From Aselliscus stoliczkanus (Eukaryota > Chordata > Mammalia > Chiroptera > Hipposideridae): DNA of 64,000 nucleotides. The position numbers and the translations under genes were made by a program. Where the stretch lies: assembly GCA_033961575.1 (NCBI GenBank), contig CM066732.1:50249001-50313000 (forward strand). The letters run 5' to 3'. Of this stretch, positions 23,926 to 35,771 are shown piece after piece. Numbering within the stretch: position 1 is the stretch's first letter; each line of letters opens with the position of its first letter. The notes beneath the pieces are model-generated. The model saw nothing but the letters and a program-made list of their open reading frames with translations. It was not told the origin of the DNA and did not search any database.

Positions 23926-24619
23926 TACTTGGCAGTGCTGATGAGGGCGGAGGGTCAGGTCTCATAACGAACAACAAAATATCATTTATTGCCATTATTA
24001 TTATCATCTCTCTTGAAGCTGAGTCCCTCCCTTGCTCTGGAGAATTCCATTTAAAGGCAGGCCACTCGTAGTGCAGAAAGTGATGCCTGTGACTTCTCCT
24101 GCCTTCCAGCAGCACCAGGAGCTGGGTCCTTGCAACGTGGGCTGGTGCATGTGTGGTCTCTAGTGGAAGTCATGCAGGGAGTGTGGGTAGACGAGTCCAG
24201 GTCTGCCTGCTGCTGGGGTGGCTGACCCTATAAACCATAACAGTTTATCTTGAATTGGATTCCAAGTCCGTGCAGTTTATATGCTCCCACCCGCCTCTTT
24301 TCCTGGTTCCCTTCCTAAATTTACATTGGAAAATTAGAGCAGCCTGTGCATCTCATTTCTTCGTGCTGGAGCCACTGGCTGCGTTCTCACGTAGGATCAC
24401 CTAGGCGCTCTCTCTGAGTCGCTGACTTACTCCATCATCATGGATGGAGGAGAGGGAGGCCTTTCTCTGAGCATGTTATTCCGCCTGGGAAATAAGATGA
24501 CTAACCTTCAACCATCCTACATCATTTCAGCCTTTTCAGCCTTTCAGAGGCAATGGCGTTTGAGCTCCTAAACAGAAAGGTGCTTCAAAAACAGTGGGGT
24601 GGAAGCATGTTGATCTAGC
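23926..24619. other. unique noncoding stretch
   Basis: No gene or confident repeat seen. Confidence 0.45.
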
Positions 24620-24870
24620 GTAGAGGGTAGGTGGTGGCAAAAGATTGGAACGTTGTGAACGGGCAAAACTGGACGGTCATAAATGGCCTAGTGAAGCACA
24701 GAAAACACAGTGTTGAGGGATAACTCTGTGCTAATACAGATGTGTCAGTATAAATGTATACAGGTGACCCATAACCTATAGAATATAATAGAGCACTGTG
24801 CCCAGTGTAAGTGTATGCTGCTTTTGAACCATATCAAGAGAGACTACAAGTAGTTGGCTTTCAATGTTAA
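24620..24870 (+). mobile_element. possible old L1 fragment
   Basis: 'gtggcaaaagattggaacg', 'ggtcataaatggcctag' and the following 'acagaaaacacagtgttg' resemble diverged L1 ORF2-end/3' UTR wording ('caaaagattggaaaca'). Low confidence. Confidence 0.35.
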
Positions 24871-25199
24871 ATGCATGCTTGGTTCTGCTCCTCGCTATCA
24901 GAACTGAATTATTTTGCTTTCCTGTGAAAGAAATTTTCTGCAAAAAAATGGAGTTCTAAGATTCAGAGACCTCAGTGCCTCAACTAGCACATCAACGTTA
25001 GGAAGGGAGCCCACCTAAAAGGTCTTTTGCAGAAATAATGGAGAAGCCACCACAGACCAAAACTCTGGCCTCATTTTATCATAAATAGGAGAAGAATGAA
25101 AACACTCTTATCTGACTCACAGCAGTGGAGGCTCAGACAAGCGACCATCTCATGCAGATTCATGGAGATCCTGAAGTCTACAATCACATTTACTCAGGG

Positions 25200-25450
25200 C
25201 CAGTTACCCAGAGAGGATAGTAGTGACAATGACAGCAATGAACGCCCATGTTGACTGACGGCTTTCTGTGTTTCAGGCTCTCTAGGGAGCACTTTACATA
25301 AGCTATTTTATTTGAACTAGGTACTATTACTATTCCCATTTTACTGACGATGAAACTGAGGCCAGTACTGGAGACTGGCCCAAGGTCACACAGCTAGGAA
25401 GCAGAGCCCCTAGGAGAACAACTAGCAGTCTGATTCCGATTCCAGAGCTG
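25200..25450 (-). mobile_element. MIR SINE
   Basis: 'tactattcccattttactga', 'cgatgaaactgaggccag', 'ccaaggtcacacagctagg' and 'cagtctgattccgattcc' are in antisense MIR order. Confidence 0.85.
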
Positions 25451-25458
25451 ATGCTCTC

Positions 25459-25831
25459 TGTTATGGTCTGAATGTTTCTGTGTCCCCACCCCCCCCACCC
25501 ATTTGTATATGTTGAAATCCAAACCCCAAAGGTCATCACTATTGGTAGGTGGGGCTTTGAGAGGTGATTATATGAAGGGGGTGGAGCCCTCATGAATGGA
25601 GTCGGTGCCCTAATAAAAGAGACCCCACAGACTGCCGTAGCACTTTCGGCTTGTTAGGACACAACGAGAAGGCGCAACTGTGAACTGGAAAGAGGGTCCT
25701 TACCCCAACTTGCCCCTGGACCACCTTTATCTTGGACTCCCGGCCTCCAGAACTGGGAGAAACAATTATCTGTTGTTTATATGCTACTTAGTTTGCGGTA
25801 TTTTGTAATAGCAGCCCAAACAGACTAAGCC
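25459..25831 (+). mobile_element. ERVL-MaLR solo LTR, MLT1-like
   Basis: 'tgttatggtctgaatgtttc', 'tatgttgaaatccaaacc', 'gtaggtggggctttgagagg', 'gagccctcatgaatggag', 'ctccagaactgggagaaac' and 'cagcccaaacagactaagc' give the MLT1 LTR from end to end. About 370 bp, solo, starting TG. Confidence 0.85.
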
Positions 25832-26934
25832 ACCCTCAGAAGGACACACAACACCAAGGCTTTCATTTTGGTCCCTTCCTACTTGGGCAAGCCATTTTGT
25901 CTCTTCACATCTCAGCTTCCCCCCCAATGAACTAAAGACACCACTTTCTGAGTGGGAACACTGATCAAAGGCTGTGAAACAATGCTTGGGGAATTGGGCA
26001 ACTCGGTAATAATGATGGAAGCTTGTAGGTTGGTGCTGACTGGAACGCTAAGATGGGATAGATAATTGGACCATGGCCTTCTAGCACTGCCCCCAGTGAC
26101 AGCCTGTCAGGGAGACCAGTCAGCACCTTCCGGGTTTGTCTAAGTTCAGGCGCTGCGGGCTCATCAGAGGCTGGGGGCTAGGGTGGAGGAGGGGTACGAT
26201 GGGCCCCTCCCTGTAATCCTAGAATTTGGTTTTTAGTCAGGAGTGTTTCTGACTTTTCTTTTAATCTGTGAAGTCTTCGAGGAGTGCCCCGACCTACTAT
26301 TCAGAAAGGGCTGAATCAGTACCGATTAAGGAAATGACCACTGAATCTGTTGACTTAAAAAAAGTGAGTCCCTGCCTATTAGACTCATTGCTTAGACACC
26401 TATTCATCTGTGATAAATTGCCTTAATAAATCCCATTGAGCCTGGGAACTATGAGAATGAGGCAGACTTAAGAATAGAGGGCATTCTTCTCCAAGGAGAC
26501 AAGACAATATGATATGCAGTGTCCCAGGATTGTTATAAGGTACTTATTGAAATGGTGCTGCTGATATTGGAGAGCTTGTGAAAGAGGGCAAGACACTTTT
26601 CTACGTAGTAGAGAAAAAGAAAACCATCTCGGCCCATTCATACCTCAAAGGCACATTTTGACACACAGTAAGGGGGAAATAAGAGGGCTGGGCTTAGTAC
26701 CCACCTAATTTGGTACCTGGGAGGGGGTGCCGAAGGTTAAGCAGGACTTGGTTGTGGAGGCCTTACGTGATGACATTTGAGGGGAGACACGAGCCTTGTG
26801 GGGTCCAAAGCTCTGAGCTGAAGTCCAGGCACCAAATGCCTCACTGGGTTGCTGGGGGCACAGATCAAATTAGTGACAGCACCTCATTAACTGTTGGGGA
26901 CTACTCATGAGTGAGTGAGAAATCATCCTTATTT
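25832..26934. other. unique noncoding stretch
   Basis: No gene or confident repeat. Short frames only. Confidence 0.45.
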
Positions 26935-27215
26935 GATCAGTGTTTATTATTAAGCACCTATTCTGTGCTCGAAACTGTCCTTGACTCTGGGGGTACACAC
27001 AGAACAAAGCCACAAGGTCCTTATTCTCATGGAATTTGCATCCAGGTGGTAGAAACAGATAATAGCAAATAAATGTATAATACAGGAACAGGAGGATTTG
27101 AGCAAGGAAGTGATAGCATCTGATCTGAGTTCCAAAAGAATGGTACATAAAGGAGAAAATTGAAGAATAAACAAATACTTGCTTCCTAGGTTTATTGGAA
27201 GCGGGTGTCACAGAA
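26935..27215 (-). mobile_element. L2 LINE 3' fragment
   Basis: 'gtttattattaagcacctat', 'tctgtgctcgaaactgtc', 'tctgggggtacacacagaac' and 'gaagtgatagcatctgatc' follow antisense L2 order, with an internal deletion. Confidence 0.6.
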
Positions 27216-27936
27216 TCCCTTGTTAATATTGTCTTTTCAATGTACCATGACGTATAGGTGTGCCATGTTGCAAAAGGATTCGATCCCTAAAATTCACACA
27301 AATGTCAATTTCATAGCAAATTTTAGATGCAAGTTTATATTCAGTTTAAAATACTTCTTATACATATAATATTCTTATGAAGCTATTTTCAAAGTTCATT
27401 TTAAACATGGAATTTGTTAGACTCGGAGGATTAGCTAATGGCAAGTGAATGACCACTCTTCCACCCACCCATCCATGTAGTCATTAATGGGCTTTCATGG
27501 AGAGCGGTGAGGTATTTTGCTGGACCAACCAGTGATGACTGAGACATGGCCCTCCTCTTATGGTCGCTGCCTTCAGCAGTTCCTTCAGGGTTATGTTAGC
27601 TTCAGAATGCAGTCTGAAGTTTGCTGTGGGGAGAGGGCTTCGTAACCAGCACTGTGTTCTCCATGCATCTCGGGTTTGCTGAGGCTGGAGGCAGCTGAGC
27701 GGTGGGCAGGGAAGCTGAGTCTGGGCCTAATGCAGAGAGAGCGTGGCAGGAGACAAGGAGAGGAGTGTCTGATGTGCAAGCAATCTGGTCTCCAAGCCAG
27801 GGGGACCCCACAGGCTGGCTTGCTGATGCTTCGTTTCCTTCTGATGTCAGTTCTCCGCAGAGCAGGTCCAAGACCTTGCTGATTGATATCTGCCTCTTCT
27901 CCCACGTTTAAAAAAAAATCTCTTTATTCCTGGACA
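27216..27936. other. unique noncoding stretch
   Basis: No gene recognised. An A-run is at 27910-27918. Confidence 0.45.
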
Positions 27937-28260
27937 TTTTTTTTTTCAAGTTTTGCTTTGAACTAATTTTGGATTTACAGAAAAGTTTCAACAATACGAA
28001 GGTCCTGTGTACATCTTCTCCAGATTCCCTTCATGTTAATCTTCCCCGATCACAGTGACATCACCAACACCAGAAAGTTACCATGGCGCAATGCTGTTAA
28101 TTACATGGCGGGCCTGACTCGGGTCTCACCAGCCTCTCTCCCTGATGCTCGTTCCCTCTCTCAGGGTCTGATCCAGGATCCCACATGGCATGTAGTTGGT
28201 ATTGCTTTTTGTTTTTGTCTCTTCCGATATCTGACTATTCCTTTTTCCTTGTCCCTCACC
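27937..28260 (-). mobile_element. L1M-type 3' UTR fragment
   Basis: Antisense landmarks 'tttggatttacagaaaagt', 'tgttaatcttccccgatc', 'accaacaccagaaagttacc' and 'gggtctgatccaggatccc' match the same L1M class as 13470-13790. It starts at a T-run (27938-27946). Confidence 0.65.
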
Positions 28261-28499
28261 GTCTCTAAGGACACAAAACCCCTAGAGTCATTTAAGAAAT
28301 ATTAGGGTTATAGAGTGCTGCTGCTGGATGGAGAGTCTCATGTTGTGAGGTTCTCATCACCAAGACCATTCAAGCAAAACGGGAAAGACCTGACTCTATA
28401 ATAGCTGTCGCAGCGGGAGTGTGTGTAGGCGCAGGGCTTGGGCGAGATGACTTGGAAACTAACTTGGGCTCTGACAGTGATGATGGGAATCGAGGCTTC

Positions 28500-28757
28500 T
28501 CACCGGAGCATCCTGCTTCTGATTCAGCTCGGTGACCAGCTCACCTGGTTTGACTTTGGGCACATTGTTTCATTTTTCTGGGCTTCAGTTTCCTACTTTG
28601 TAAAGTGGGGATAATAATAGCACAACCTGAGGAGAGTTGTGAGGAATAAATGGATAAAGCATGCAAATATTTGAGGCTCTACTTGGAGCATGGAGAATGT
28701 TCAATATATGTTAATTACTATTCCTATTTTATTATTACTATTATTATTACCAGTGTT
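28500..28757 (+). mobile_element. MIR SINE
   Basis: 'gactttgggcacattgttt', 'ggcttcagtttcctactttg', 'taaagtggggataataatag', 'gttgtgaggaataaatgg' and 'gttcaatatatgttaatta' follow MIR sense order. An (ATT)n tract follows at 28727-28750. Confidence 0.85.
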
Positions 28758-28880
28758 AGTCGCCATGCACATGCTGTTTGCTGGGCATGACGCTGAGCAC
28801 TCTGCCAACATGTCTCACTTCGTCTTCACAGCCCCTCTATATGGTCGCCATTACCTGCACGTTCCAGGTAGGAACCCTCC
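28758..28880 (-). mobile_element. MIR-like fragment
   Basis: 'ctgggcatgacgctgagcac' and 'cttcgtcttcacagcccct' resemble the antisense MIR start. It abuts the preceding sense MIR. Confidence 0.45.
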
Positions 28881-29504
28881 CAGGTGGCTTCTGACAGAAT
28901 TCCCTCCACCCTGCAGCCCACGTTGTTTGCAACGCTGCCCACCTGTCTCCACCTAATAAGATATTTCACGCATGTGGGATTTTAGAACTTTTTCTCATTT
29001 ATGGGTTTTGGTTTATCTTGAAACCATTCATGGGGGGCAGTGACATCCCATTTGGTGGGTAGGGAAAGTGAGGGTCAGTTTTAAAAGGAAATGAGATGGC
29101 CACCCATGGACATATTCTTTCTGGCAAGATGCTATTGGACTCTCGACCGGGTCCTTCCAAGCCCTTGATATCCATGCACTAACTTTCACAAAGCATTTCC
29201 AGTTGTCTTGTGTGTGTCAGTGAGTCTCCAAGTTCTCCCTGTACAGGGGGTGCCTCCAGGGGTAACAGCTTGCAGAGGCTCCATGGCCGGCTCGGGATAA
29301 GGGCCTTGAGCTTCTTCCTCAACCCCAGGAGACCTGTGGCTGAGGCAACTTGAAATTGTCCCACATTTGCCAAGTGATGCTGTAATGTAAGATTTGTCTT
29401 TTCTCCCAGGGAAGGTACACCCCCAAATTGCAAACTGGGACCCCCACCCCCACCCACAAGACCTGGATCTCTTGTGCCTTTGTTTGAATTTTCTGGCTTG
29501 AAAC
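28881..29504. other. unique noncoding stretch
   Basis: No gene recognised. Confidence 0.4.
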
Positions 29505-29775
29505 TATATGATGGTGGATTAAAGTCATTATCCATTTGTCCAAATCCATAGAATGTGCAACACCAAGAATTGCACCATAATGTAAACTATGGACTTGAGG
29601 TGACAATGACGTGTCAGTGTTGGTTCATCGAGAGTGACAAGTGACTTTTGATGGGGGTGTTGATGGCGGTAGAGGCTAAGCATGTGGGAGAGGGAATCTA
29701 TGGGAAATCTTGTTACCTTCTCTTTTTGCTGTGAACCCAAAACTGCTCTAACAACAAGACACAAAAAAAAAAGTC
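29505..29775 (+). mobile_element. L1 3' UTR end with A-run
   Basis: 'atatgatggtggattaaagt', 'ccatagaatgtgcaacacc', 'aatgtaaactatggacttg', 'ggttcatcgagagtgac' and 'aaactgctctaacaacaag' follow an L1 3' UTR closely. An A-run at 29761-29771 marks the tail. Confidence 0.75.
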
Positions 29776-29950
29776 TTAAGAAAATGAAGACAAAAACTAA
29801 AGACCCAATAGAAGAGAATTTCCTTAACTTGATCAAAAAAAAATATCTGCAAAAACCTACCTCTAACATCTTATTTAATGGTGAGAAAGTTGAAATTTTT
29901 TCACTAAAATCAGGAAAAAGTCAAGATATTCTCTCTCACCACTACTTGAA
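29776..29950 (+). mobile_element. L1 ORF2 reverse-transcriptase remnant
   Basis: The plus-strand translation contains 'NGEKVEIFSLKSGKSQD' and, upstream, 'NLIKKKYLQKPTSNI'. These match the L1 ORF2 RT region (around the family's NGEKLE...SGTRQG motif), diverged and truncated. It is directly downstream of an L1 3' end in the same orientation, so it is a different insertion. No functional enzyme is encoded. Confidence 0.75.
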
Positions 29951-30012
29951 AGAAAGGAAGGGAGGGAGGGAAGAGAGGCAGGGGAGGGGAGAGAGAAAGA
30001 GAGAGAGAAATT
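29951..30012. repeat. GA-rich purine tract
   Basis: About 60 bp of almost pure purines (GAAA, GGGA, GAGA units) on the plus strand; possible triplex-forming tract. Confidence 0.85.
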
Positions 30013-30072
30013 TTTAGGTTTTGAAAAAAGGATGAGAGAGGAATGCTTGGAAATCTTAGTTGTTAAAACTTG

Positions 30073-30174
30073 GGATGGCCGAGTGGCGCAGTGGTTAAGC
30101 GCTGGCTTGGGAAGCCAGCGGCCCTGGTTCGGGTCCCACATATGAGGGCCAGTGACACTGCCCTTAAAAAATAA
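30073..30174 (+). mobile_element. tRNA-derived SINE copy 1
   Basis: A tRNA-like head has an A-box-like 'tggcgcagtgg', an anticodon-arm hairpin (ctggc / ttgggaa / gccag) and a B-box-like 'ggttcgggtcc'. It is followed by 'gggccagtgacactgccc', which folds as a short hairpin, then an A-rich tail. The 5' end is slightly diverged ('ggatggcc'). Target duplication is not clear. It is a retrotransposon, not a functional tRNA gene. Confidence 0.85.
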
Positions 30175-32120
30175 ACCTAGTCTCCCTGCTGTTGCTCCAT
30201 CCTCTAAGGAGGATGCTTTTTTCCTGTCTTTTCCGAGTGCTATTATCCTCAGAAACGTCATCCAGCCCTCTGGCTCCAGACACGTAACTACAATTCTGGG
30301 CCACATTTGTTCAGTGATAAACCATGAACTATTTTATACTTTTACCAAAAAAAAAAACCAAAAAAAAACCAATGAGGTAATAAACACGAACATCGTGTCT
30401 CACTTAGGATTACTATGTAATGAATTTACGTTAGTAAGAAAAAACACATTTGGGGCTGCCATATGTGGCTTTGTTTTCTTCTATTTTTTGTTTATTTGTC
30501 TGTGAGAGGAACGATATTTGTATTATTTACCATCTGAAGGCTGGGAAAAACGCTTTGCCTGGTGAGATGAAAGCTGCCTTGTGTTTCATGGAGCTGTAGG
30601 TCCACCTGGAAAGAAAGTGAGAATGAGAATCATTTGTCCTGAGCTGACAAGCTCCCGTAGCCTATGGTTTTGGGCTAGGTCCCCCAAGGCCATGGCCACG
30701 GGGCGGGGGTGGGTCTTGGTGGCACCGGCTCTCAGCCACAACTGCCACATGGCAATGCAGCCTGGGTTGTCGGATCTGCCCCATTCTTAGGAGTAGCTAG
30801 GAAACCGGCTCTGTCGCTAACATTGCTCAAGTTTTAAATTTTGTCAGTTGTTGCTGTTATTAAAATTATTGTTTTAAATTGTGAGAGCCGAATAGAACAT
30901 GAGCAGAGCTGGTTTCCGGCGTCCGAGGGAAGCACAGCAGTGGCGTAAGCCAGGGTCAGCGAGTGGCCGCCTGTCTCTCCCTCTCCTTACAGCTGCCCTC
31001 ACGGGACAGACTGACAGACAGCCATGCAAGCCAAGCCCACAGCTCGTCTACAGAAGTTCCCTGTTCGTGGCCTCTGGGGGATTTTGGGGATGCTGCGTGA
31101 GATATAAATGAGGCAATAGAGGGGAAGGACCTGTTTTAATATCCGAAGACCAGAGCTGAGAACTGAAGCCCCGGCTTTCCAGTGTTTCTGGGTGCACACA
31201 AGATGCCCCCCACACCCTAACCCTCCTCTCAGCCCGGGTACCTGCACAGCCTGCTACCTGCTAGGTCCTTGTAGGCATTTGCATCGCAGCCCGGTTTGTT
31301 AGTTAGGTAGGGCCCTGGTTACTAGCATCTCACAGAAAACAATGCATGCTGTAAGACTGCTGTGGAATGGGACCAAGAACAAAGTAGGGCCCGCGCCCGA
31401 ATGGAGCAGCGTAATTCCTTTACTTTGCAGTTCAACAATCCTCAAACATTCTGCATGCCACCGTTGAAAACCCCCAGGCCCCAGCACCTGCTGTGCATGC
31501 TGTCACCGGGGCAGGTCCCACGTAGGGCCTAGGCCACAGCTGCTAGATCCCCGAGCAGGAGATTTGCCCCACTCCGCGCTCCTGCCATAGTGTGAGCCTT
31601 GCTCAGCAGCTCGACCACGTTCTTGGCAAGCGTTCCCTTGCCATCTCTATAGCCAAGAGCTCCTGGAGGTGGGGTGGTTTGCATTTTCAATGGGCTCCCC
31701 TGGACCCGGGGTATTTTCTGGCACACAGTAAGGGTTCAAAATATTTGCCAATTAAGAAACCACAAAGATTAAGAATGTCTTTGAAATGGGTGAGTGTGTA
31801 CCATTGCAAACCCTTCTGATTTTGCCAGGGACCCTTCCCCACACACTCCTGCTACGAGGCAGGGGGTGGGGGCCCTGAGTTTCCTGTGCGCCTTGTGTAC
31901 TCTTCTTCTCATTGGAGAAGCTGGAGGGTGCAGACAAGAGAGGATGTGGAAAGAACAGTCTGAGACTTCTCCCCTTCACATCACAGGCCAGCCACGGAGG
32001 GCGAAAACCCGGCCTCCTCTACAGGGACACGTTCCGGAAACCTCCGACTGCTGGAATCCAATTCTTCAGCTGAATATCAGCGGCAGCAGATCTGATATTG
32101 TGTTGCCTTCCGCTGACCAC
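30175..32120. other. mostly unique noncoding stretch
   Basis: A-rich tract at 30346-30369. A weak L2/MIR tail-like patch lies at 31715-31752 ('ggcacacagtaagggttcaa'). No gene is supported. Confidence 0.4.
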
Positions 32121-32121
32121 C

Positions 32122-32208
32122 AGGGGCTGGGTGGGAGGCAGGGCTGGCGGGGAGGGAGGGCCAGGGGAGAGCCAGGAGGGGGGGAGGGGAAGGGAGGGGG
32201 CAGGGAGA
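32122..32208 (+). other. G-run cluster (quadruplex potential)
   Basis: Some 87 bp with more than a dozen G-runs of three or more bases and short loops on the plus strand. It sits immediately before a conserved-looking AT-rich block. Read as DNA structure potential only. Confidence 0.65.
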
Positions 32209-32224
32209 CCTCTCCTGTGAACGT

Positions 32225-32545
32225 CTCCCTCCCCCCACCCTGCTTCCAAATCGTAAATTAACAACAGTGGACCTTGTTAAGTGCAGCTTCACAAATTAAT
32301 ATGAAATATAGTGCTTTTTCATAAGCCTGAGAACCAGATTTAAAAGCATATTGGTGTTTGTACACAGCAGGCCGTAATGATCCATTATCCTGCAGACAGT
32401 GGAGCTTGCAGCAACACATAAAGAAGATGCAATTGGGCCATCTGCTTTGATTTCCGCAGCGTCCCCAGAGATCCCAGGGAGACGCTGACAGTCCTCTCCA
32501 TCTGCCCTTACATTATCAATTACAGTTGAATTATGCCGTGTGCTG
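32225..32545. promoter_or_regulatory. candidate conserved noncoding element
   Basis: A repeat-free block with several AATTA or TTAAT cores ('cgtaaattaacaac', 'caaattaatatgaaat', 'atcaattacagttg') and 'gccgtaatgatccattatcc'. Its composition contrasts with the adjacent G-rich cluster. A distal regulatory role is plausible but inferred. Confidence 0.4.
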
Positions 32546-33589
32546 CGGGGCTGGCAGATACGGAGGGGAGATGGTGGCACCTGAAAAATATAGAAGAAAA
32601 TCCATATGTTGGGAGCCAGCTGTTTATTTACAAGTCCTTGACATATTTCCTCACTTTCTCGGCTGTTGCCTTTTTTAAGGTTCCTAGAGACATTTCAGTT
32701 TAGTGTGAACTTGAGAAGAAATTAGGTGTAACAGCGTAGCACCACATGAATAATATTTCAGTTTCCTTTTTCTTACAGTTGAAATGCGCACGGAGCAGAA
32801 AACATCAGGTTGAACAGATTTTAAATTATGAAAAAAAAATAAGTTGTGAAAACATCTGGGGTGGCTGCTACAGCTTGTGATGTTTATAAAACACGCTGGA
32901 ACAGGGAGGGCCATGTACACTGTACATTTCTGGCAGCTTAGAAATCATGTGTCAAACTGTAACTTTTATGAAATGGGAAGTGTTTATGAAAGCTTAGGGA
33001 GCGGGGAGGCAGAAAAGCCCAGTGGTCCGCACTTTCATGGAATCTCTGACCACAACTTCTAGGAACGCTAGTTTGGGAACACAGTGTTTTCTTTTGTTTT
33101 GAGTTGTATTTTTTTTTTTCTTTTGCAACAAGGAGCGTAACTCGTCCCTGGGTCAGTTGGCCTGGACTGGGGAGGCCGGAGCTACTGCATTGATTCGGCT
33201 GTTCTTGGCCGCAGTGGCACAGCATGGCTTCCAGCTGAGTGGGGGCTTTCACTTCCTTCTCATTTTCCACCACGGCCTCTCCCCGCATCGACTCAGCCTG
33301 GTGCGTCTGTGCGCCTGTGTCTGCCCAGCTCAGGGTTCCAACTCGGAGGGCAAGTTCCCAGGCCTGGGGAAGAGTCCCCATGCGTTGGCAGGTGGCAGGG
33401 ACAACAGGACTCACAGTAGCCTCGTTTTGTGAGATGTGCCCGAGCAGAGGTGTGTGCAGGGTCAGTGAAGAGACTGAGATTAGACATCAGGTCCCAGTTT
33501 GCACTGTTCACCTGCCAGTTGGGACCAGTTTCCGAGGGCTTCTTGGTCTCTAGGCCGACTGAGATCCCAGCACCAAGCACTTTCTTTCT
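32546..33589. other. unique noncoding stretch
   Basis: A T-run at 33110-33119 and an A-run at 32830-32838. No gene recognised. Confidence 0.4.
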
Positions 33590-33772
33590 CGCATGATGCT
33601 TTGAACATATGCTATACTTTTGAGGGCATTAATTGAGAGCTTCTTGAAGGAAGGGATGCACCTATTTAGTTTTGCTTCTTTCATAAGACCAGCATGGCTT
33701 CTGGCATTCCCTGAAAGTCCATAAAATGTTGGATGGATGAATGAATGGGGGAATGAATGAATGAAATAGGAC
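33590..33772 (+). mobile_element. L2 LINE 3' end
   Basis: 'gagagcttcttgaaggaagg', 'gatgcacctatttagtttt' and 'aatgttggatggatgaatg' follow the L2 terminus, ending in (GAAT)n at 33738-33766. Confidence 0.6.
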
Positions 33773-35166
33773 TTGAAGGTTTTCTGTATGTTAAATAACA
33801 GGCTTAGTAGCGGCAGGTACACAGTGGAGGAACTCCAGAATTCTGTCATTTCTGTGATGTGGCCGTGGTGGTTGGGACACCAGCTTTCTGCTGCTACGAA
33901 TGTGTCGTCGAACCTGATCCCAGGAGGCAGGCAGAGCATAGCTTTTCTCTGTGACCACTGGGCTCCCTGGAGAAGAGCACTCATGGGGTTTGGGTTCCCA
34001 GGACTGCTGCTTCCTCTTTGTCCCACAGCCTCGTAGCCACTGGAGCCCACGGGCGTTCTCCCGTCGCCTCCTGGGTCCTTACCGTTTGTGCTCACACTGC
34101 TCACTCAGTCCCCTGGGGATGAGGTCATGTGCCCACACGGTCTCCATGCTGCTTCGTGGTGGGGCTCAGTGCACACAAGCCTTCACACTGCAGCCCTGGG
34201 ACCGTGTGTGAGAAGGGGCGGCCCAGTGTAAAAGGAAAATCTCGGGCTCCGTGATGAAAACCTGACAATTCCACGATGGCGACAGCAGAACATTAGCCAA
34301 GCACAAGCCCTTTCTGGGCAAGGGCCCTTCTAGGCACAGGGCCTGTGCAGCTGCATGTCACATGCTCACGGAGCTGGCCCTGCTGTGGCTGCTGCCACAG
34401 CAGCTGGTGCCACATCCCCACTGCTGCCTTTATTTCCCCTTCTCTTCACTCTCTTGTCCCCTTCCTCTTCGTCCCTCCTTCTCGTCAAGACATTGTGCAG
34501 GAGTCTCTGGCCCTGCTTCCTGTCTCTGTCTTTCCCTTTGTCCCAGTTCTTCTCCACTCAGGTACAGGATGGGGCTTCTTTTCAAGGTGGTCTCACCATT
34601 TTTCTTTCCTACCTCTGCCTGCTCTTCTGATTGACTGAAATGCCTCGGGCAGGGTTTCAGTTCCTCTCTCAGGAGACCTAACTTAATTTTGCCTACTTCA
34701 GAGGTTTGCTGTGTTGCTTCAATAATAATACCAATGAATATGCATTAAAGTATATTCCCCATTTTGCATGTTCTCTGGAAAATGTCATGTGCTCGCAGAC
34801 TATCAGCCATCCTCACTTCCTCTCAGCCTTCTCCTCAGCATCATTCTAATTGATTCCATCATCCACCCAGCGGGAAGCCTTGGGTCTCGGCAACATTCTC
34901 CTCTTTTGTTCTTTCATGTGTTGTGGTAATTTTTCTCCCCCACTCATTAGTTTTTGTGTTTTTAATTTTTCATTCATTTGTTTATTCAGCATGATTTATT
35001 GATTTCCAGAATGCACAAAGATGGAAAAAAGGCCAGGATAGCCTCTATTATTTTTGATTGTTTTTCCACTCCCTCTTTCATCTCTATAACACTTATGAGA
35101 AACGGTATCGCAAAGTGCTCAGAGAGGTGCACTGAACTGGCTGAGATTGGGCAGAAGGCTAGTGGC
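33773..35166. other. mostly unique noncoding stretch
   Basis: Pyrimidine-rich sequence at 34420-34620. No gene or confident repeat recognised. Confidence 0.4.
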
Positions 35167-35550
35167 TGTGACGCACTGAATTGTGCTCCCCTGCCCCCAT
35201 TCATATGTTGAAGCTGTAACCCAGCTTGACTGTACTTGGAGATAGGGCTGATTTAGGGAGGTCATTCAGGTTACATGAGGTCATAAGGATGGGGCCCTAA
35301 TCCGACGGGACTGGTGTCATTATGAGAAGAGGAAGGGATACCAGCTGGCCCTCCCTGCTGAGAAGAAAGGCCACATGAGGACACAGTGCAACACAGCCTG
35401 TCCGCAAACCAGGAACACAGCTCTCACCAGAAACCAAATTGCCCTCACCCAGATCCTGGACTTGTAACTTCCAGAAGCGTGAGAAAATAAACTTTTTGCT
35501 GCTGAAACACCCCATTTTCTTGTGGCAGCCTGAGCAGACTGATACAGCAG
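35167..35550 (+). mobile_element. ERVL-MaLR solo LTR, MLT1-like
   Basis: 'gcactgaattgtgctcccct', 'ttcatatgttgaagctgta', 'atggggccctaatccgacgg', 'acttccagaagcgtgagaaa' and 'tggcagcctgagcagactga' run in MLT1 LTR order. Solo, about 380 bp. Confidence 0.85.
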
Positions 35551-35771
35551 CAAAGCCAGGATTGGCAGCTGAGGCTCTTTCAGCTCAGAGGAGCTCTGGG
35601 CTGGCCTACAGACTCCTCACAGAGTAGGGCTACCCAGCTGTGCTGCTTTTGTGTCTCCCACAGGCTCCAGCTGACCACGCAGGAGAAGCAAAAGGAAAGG
35701 AAATGGATGCCTGAGGGAGAGAAGAAAATCATTCATGCTCCTTCAGCGGATCTCCCTGATAACTTCTGCTT

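Noticed and set aside
29682..30017. L1 RT frame as an active gene
   Set aside because: Only a short diverged RT piece remains, joined to an unrelated L1 3' end and a purine tract.
30073..30174. tRNA gene call
   Set aside because: The head looks like a tRNA with A and B boxes, but the acceptor stem does not close, it has a SINE tail, and three more copies exist in the window.
33550..34104. 184-codon minus-strand frame
   Set aside because: It crosses an L2 3' end and has no recognisable domain.
34345..34638. Three overlapping plus-strand frames
   Set aside because: A pyrimidine-rich stretch leaves all frames open; Leu/Ser/Pro-rich products without any domain.
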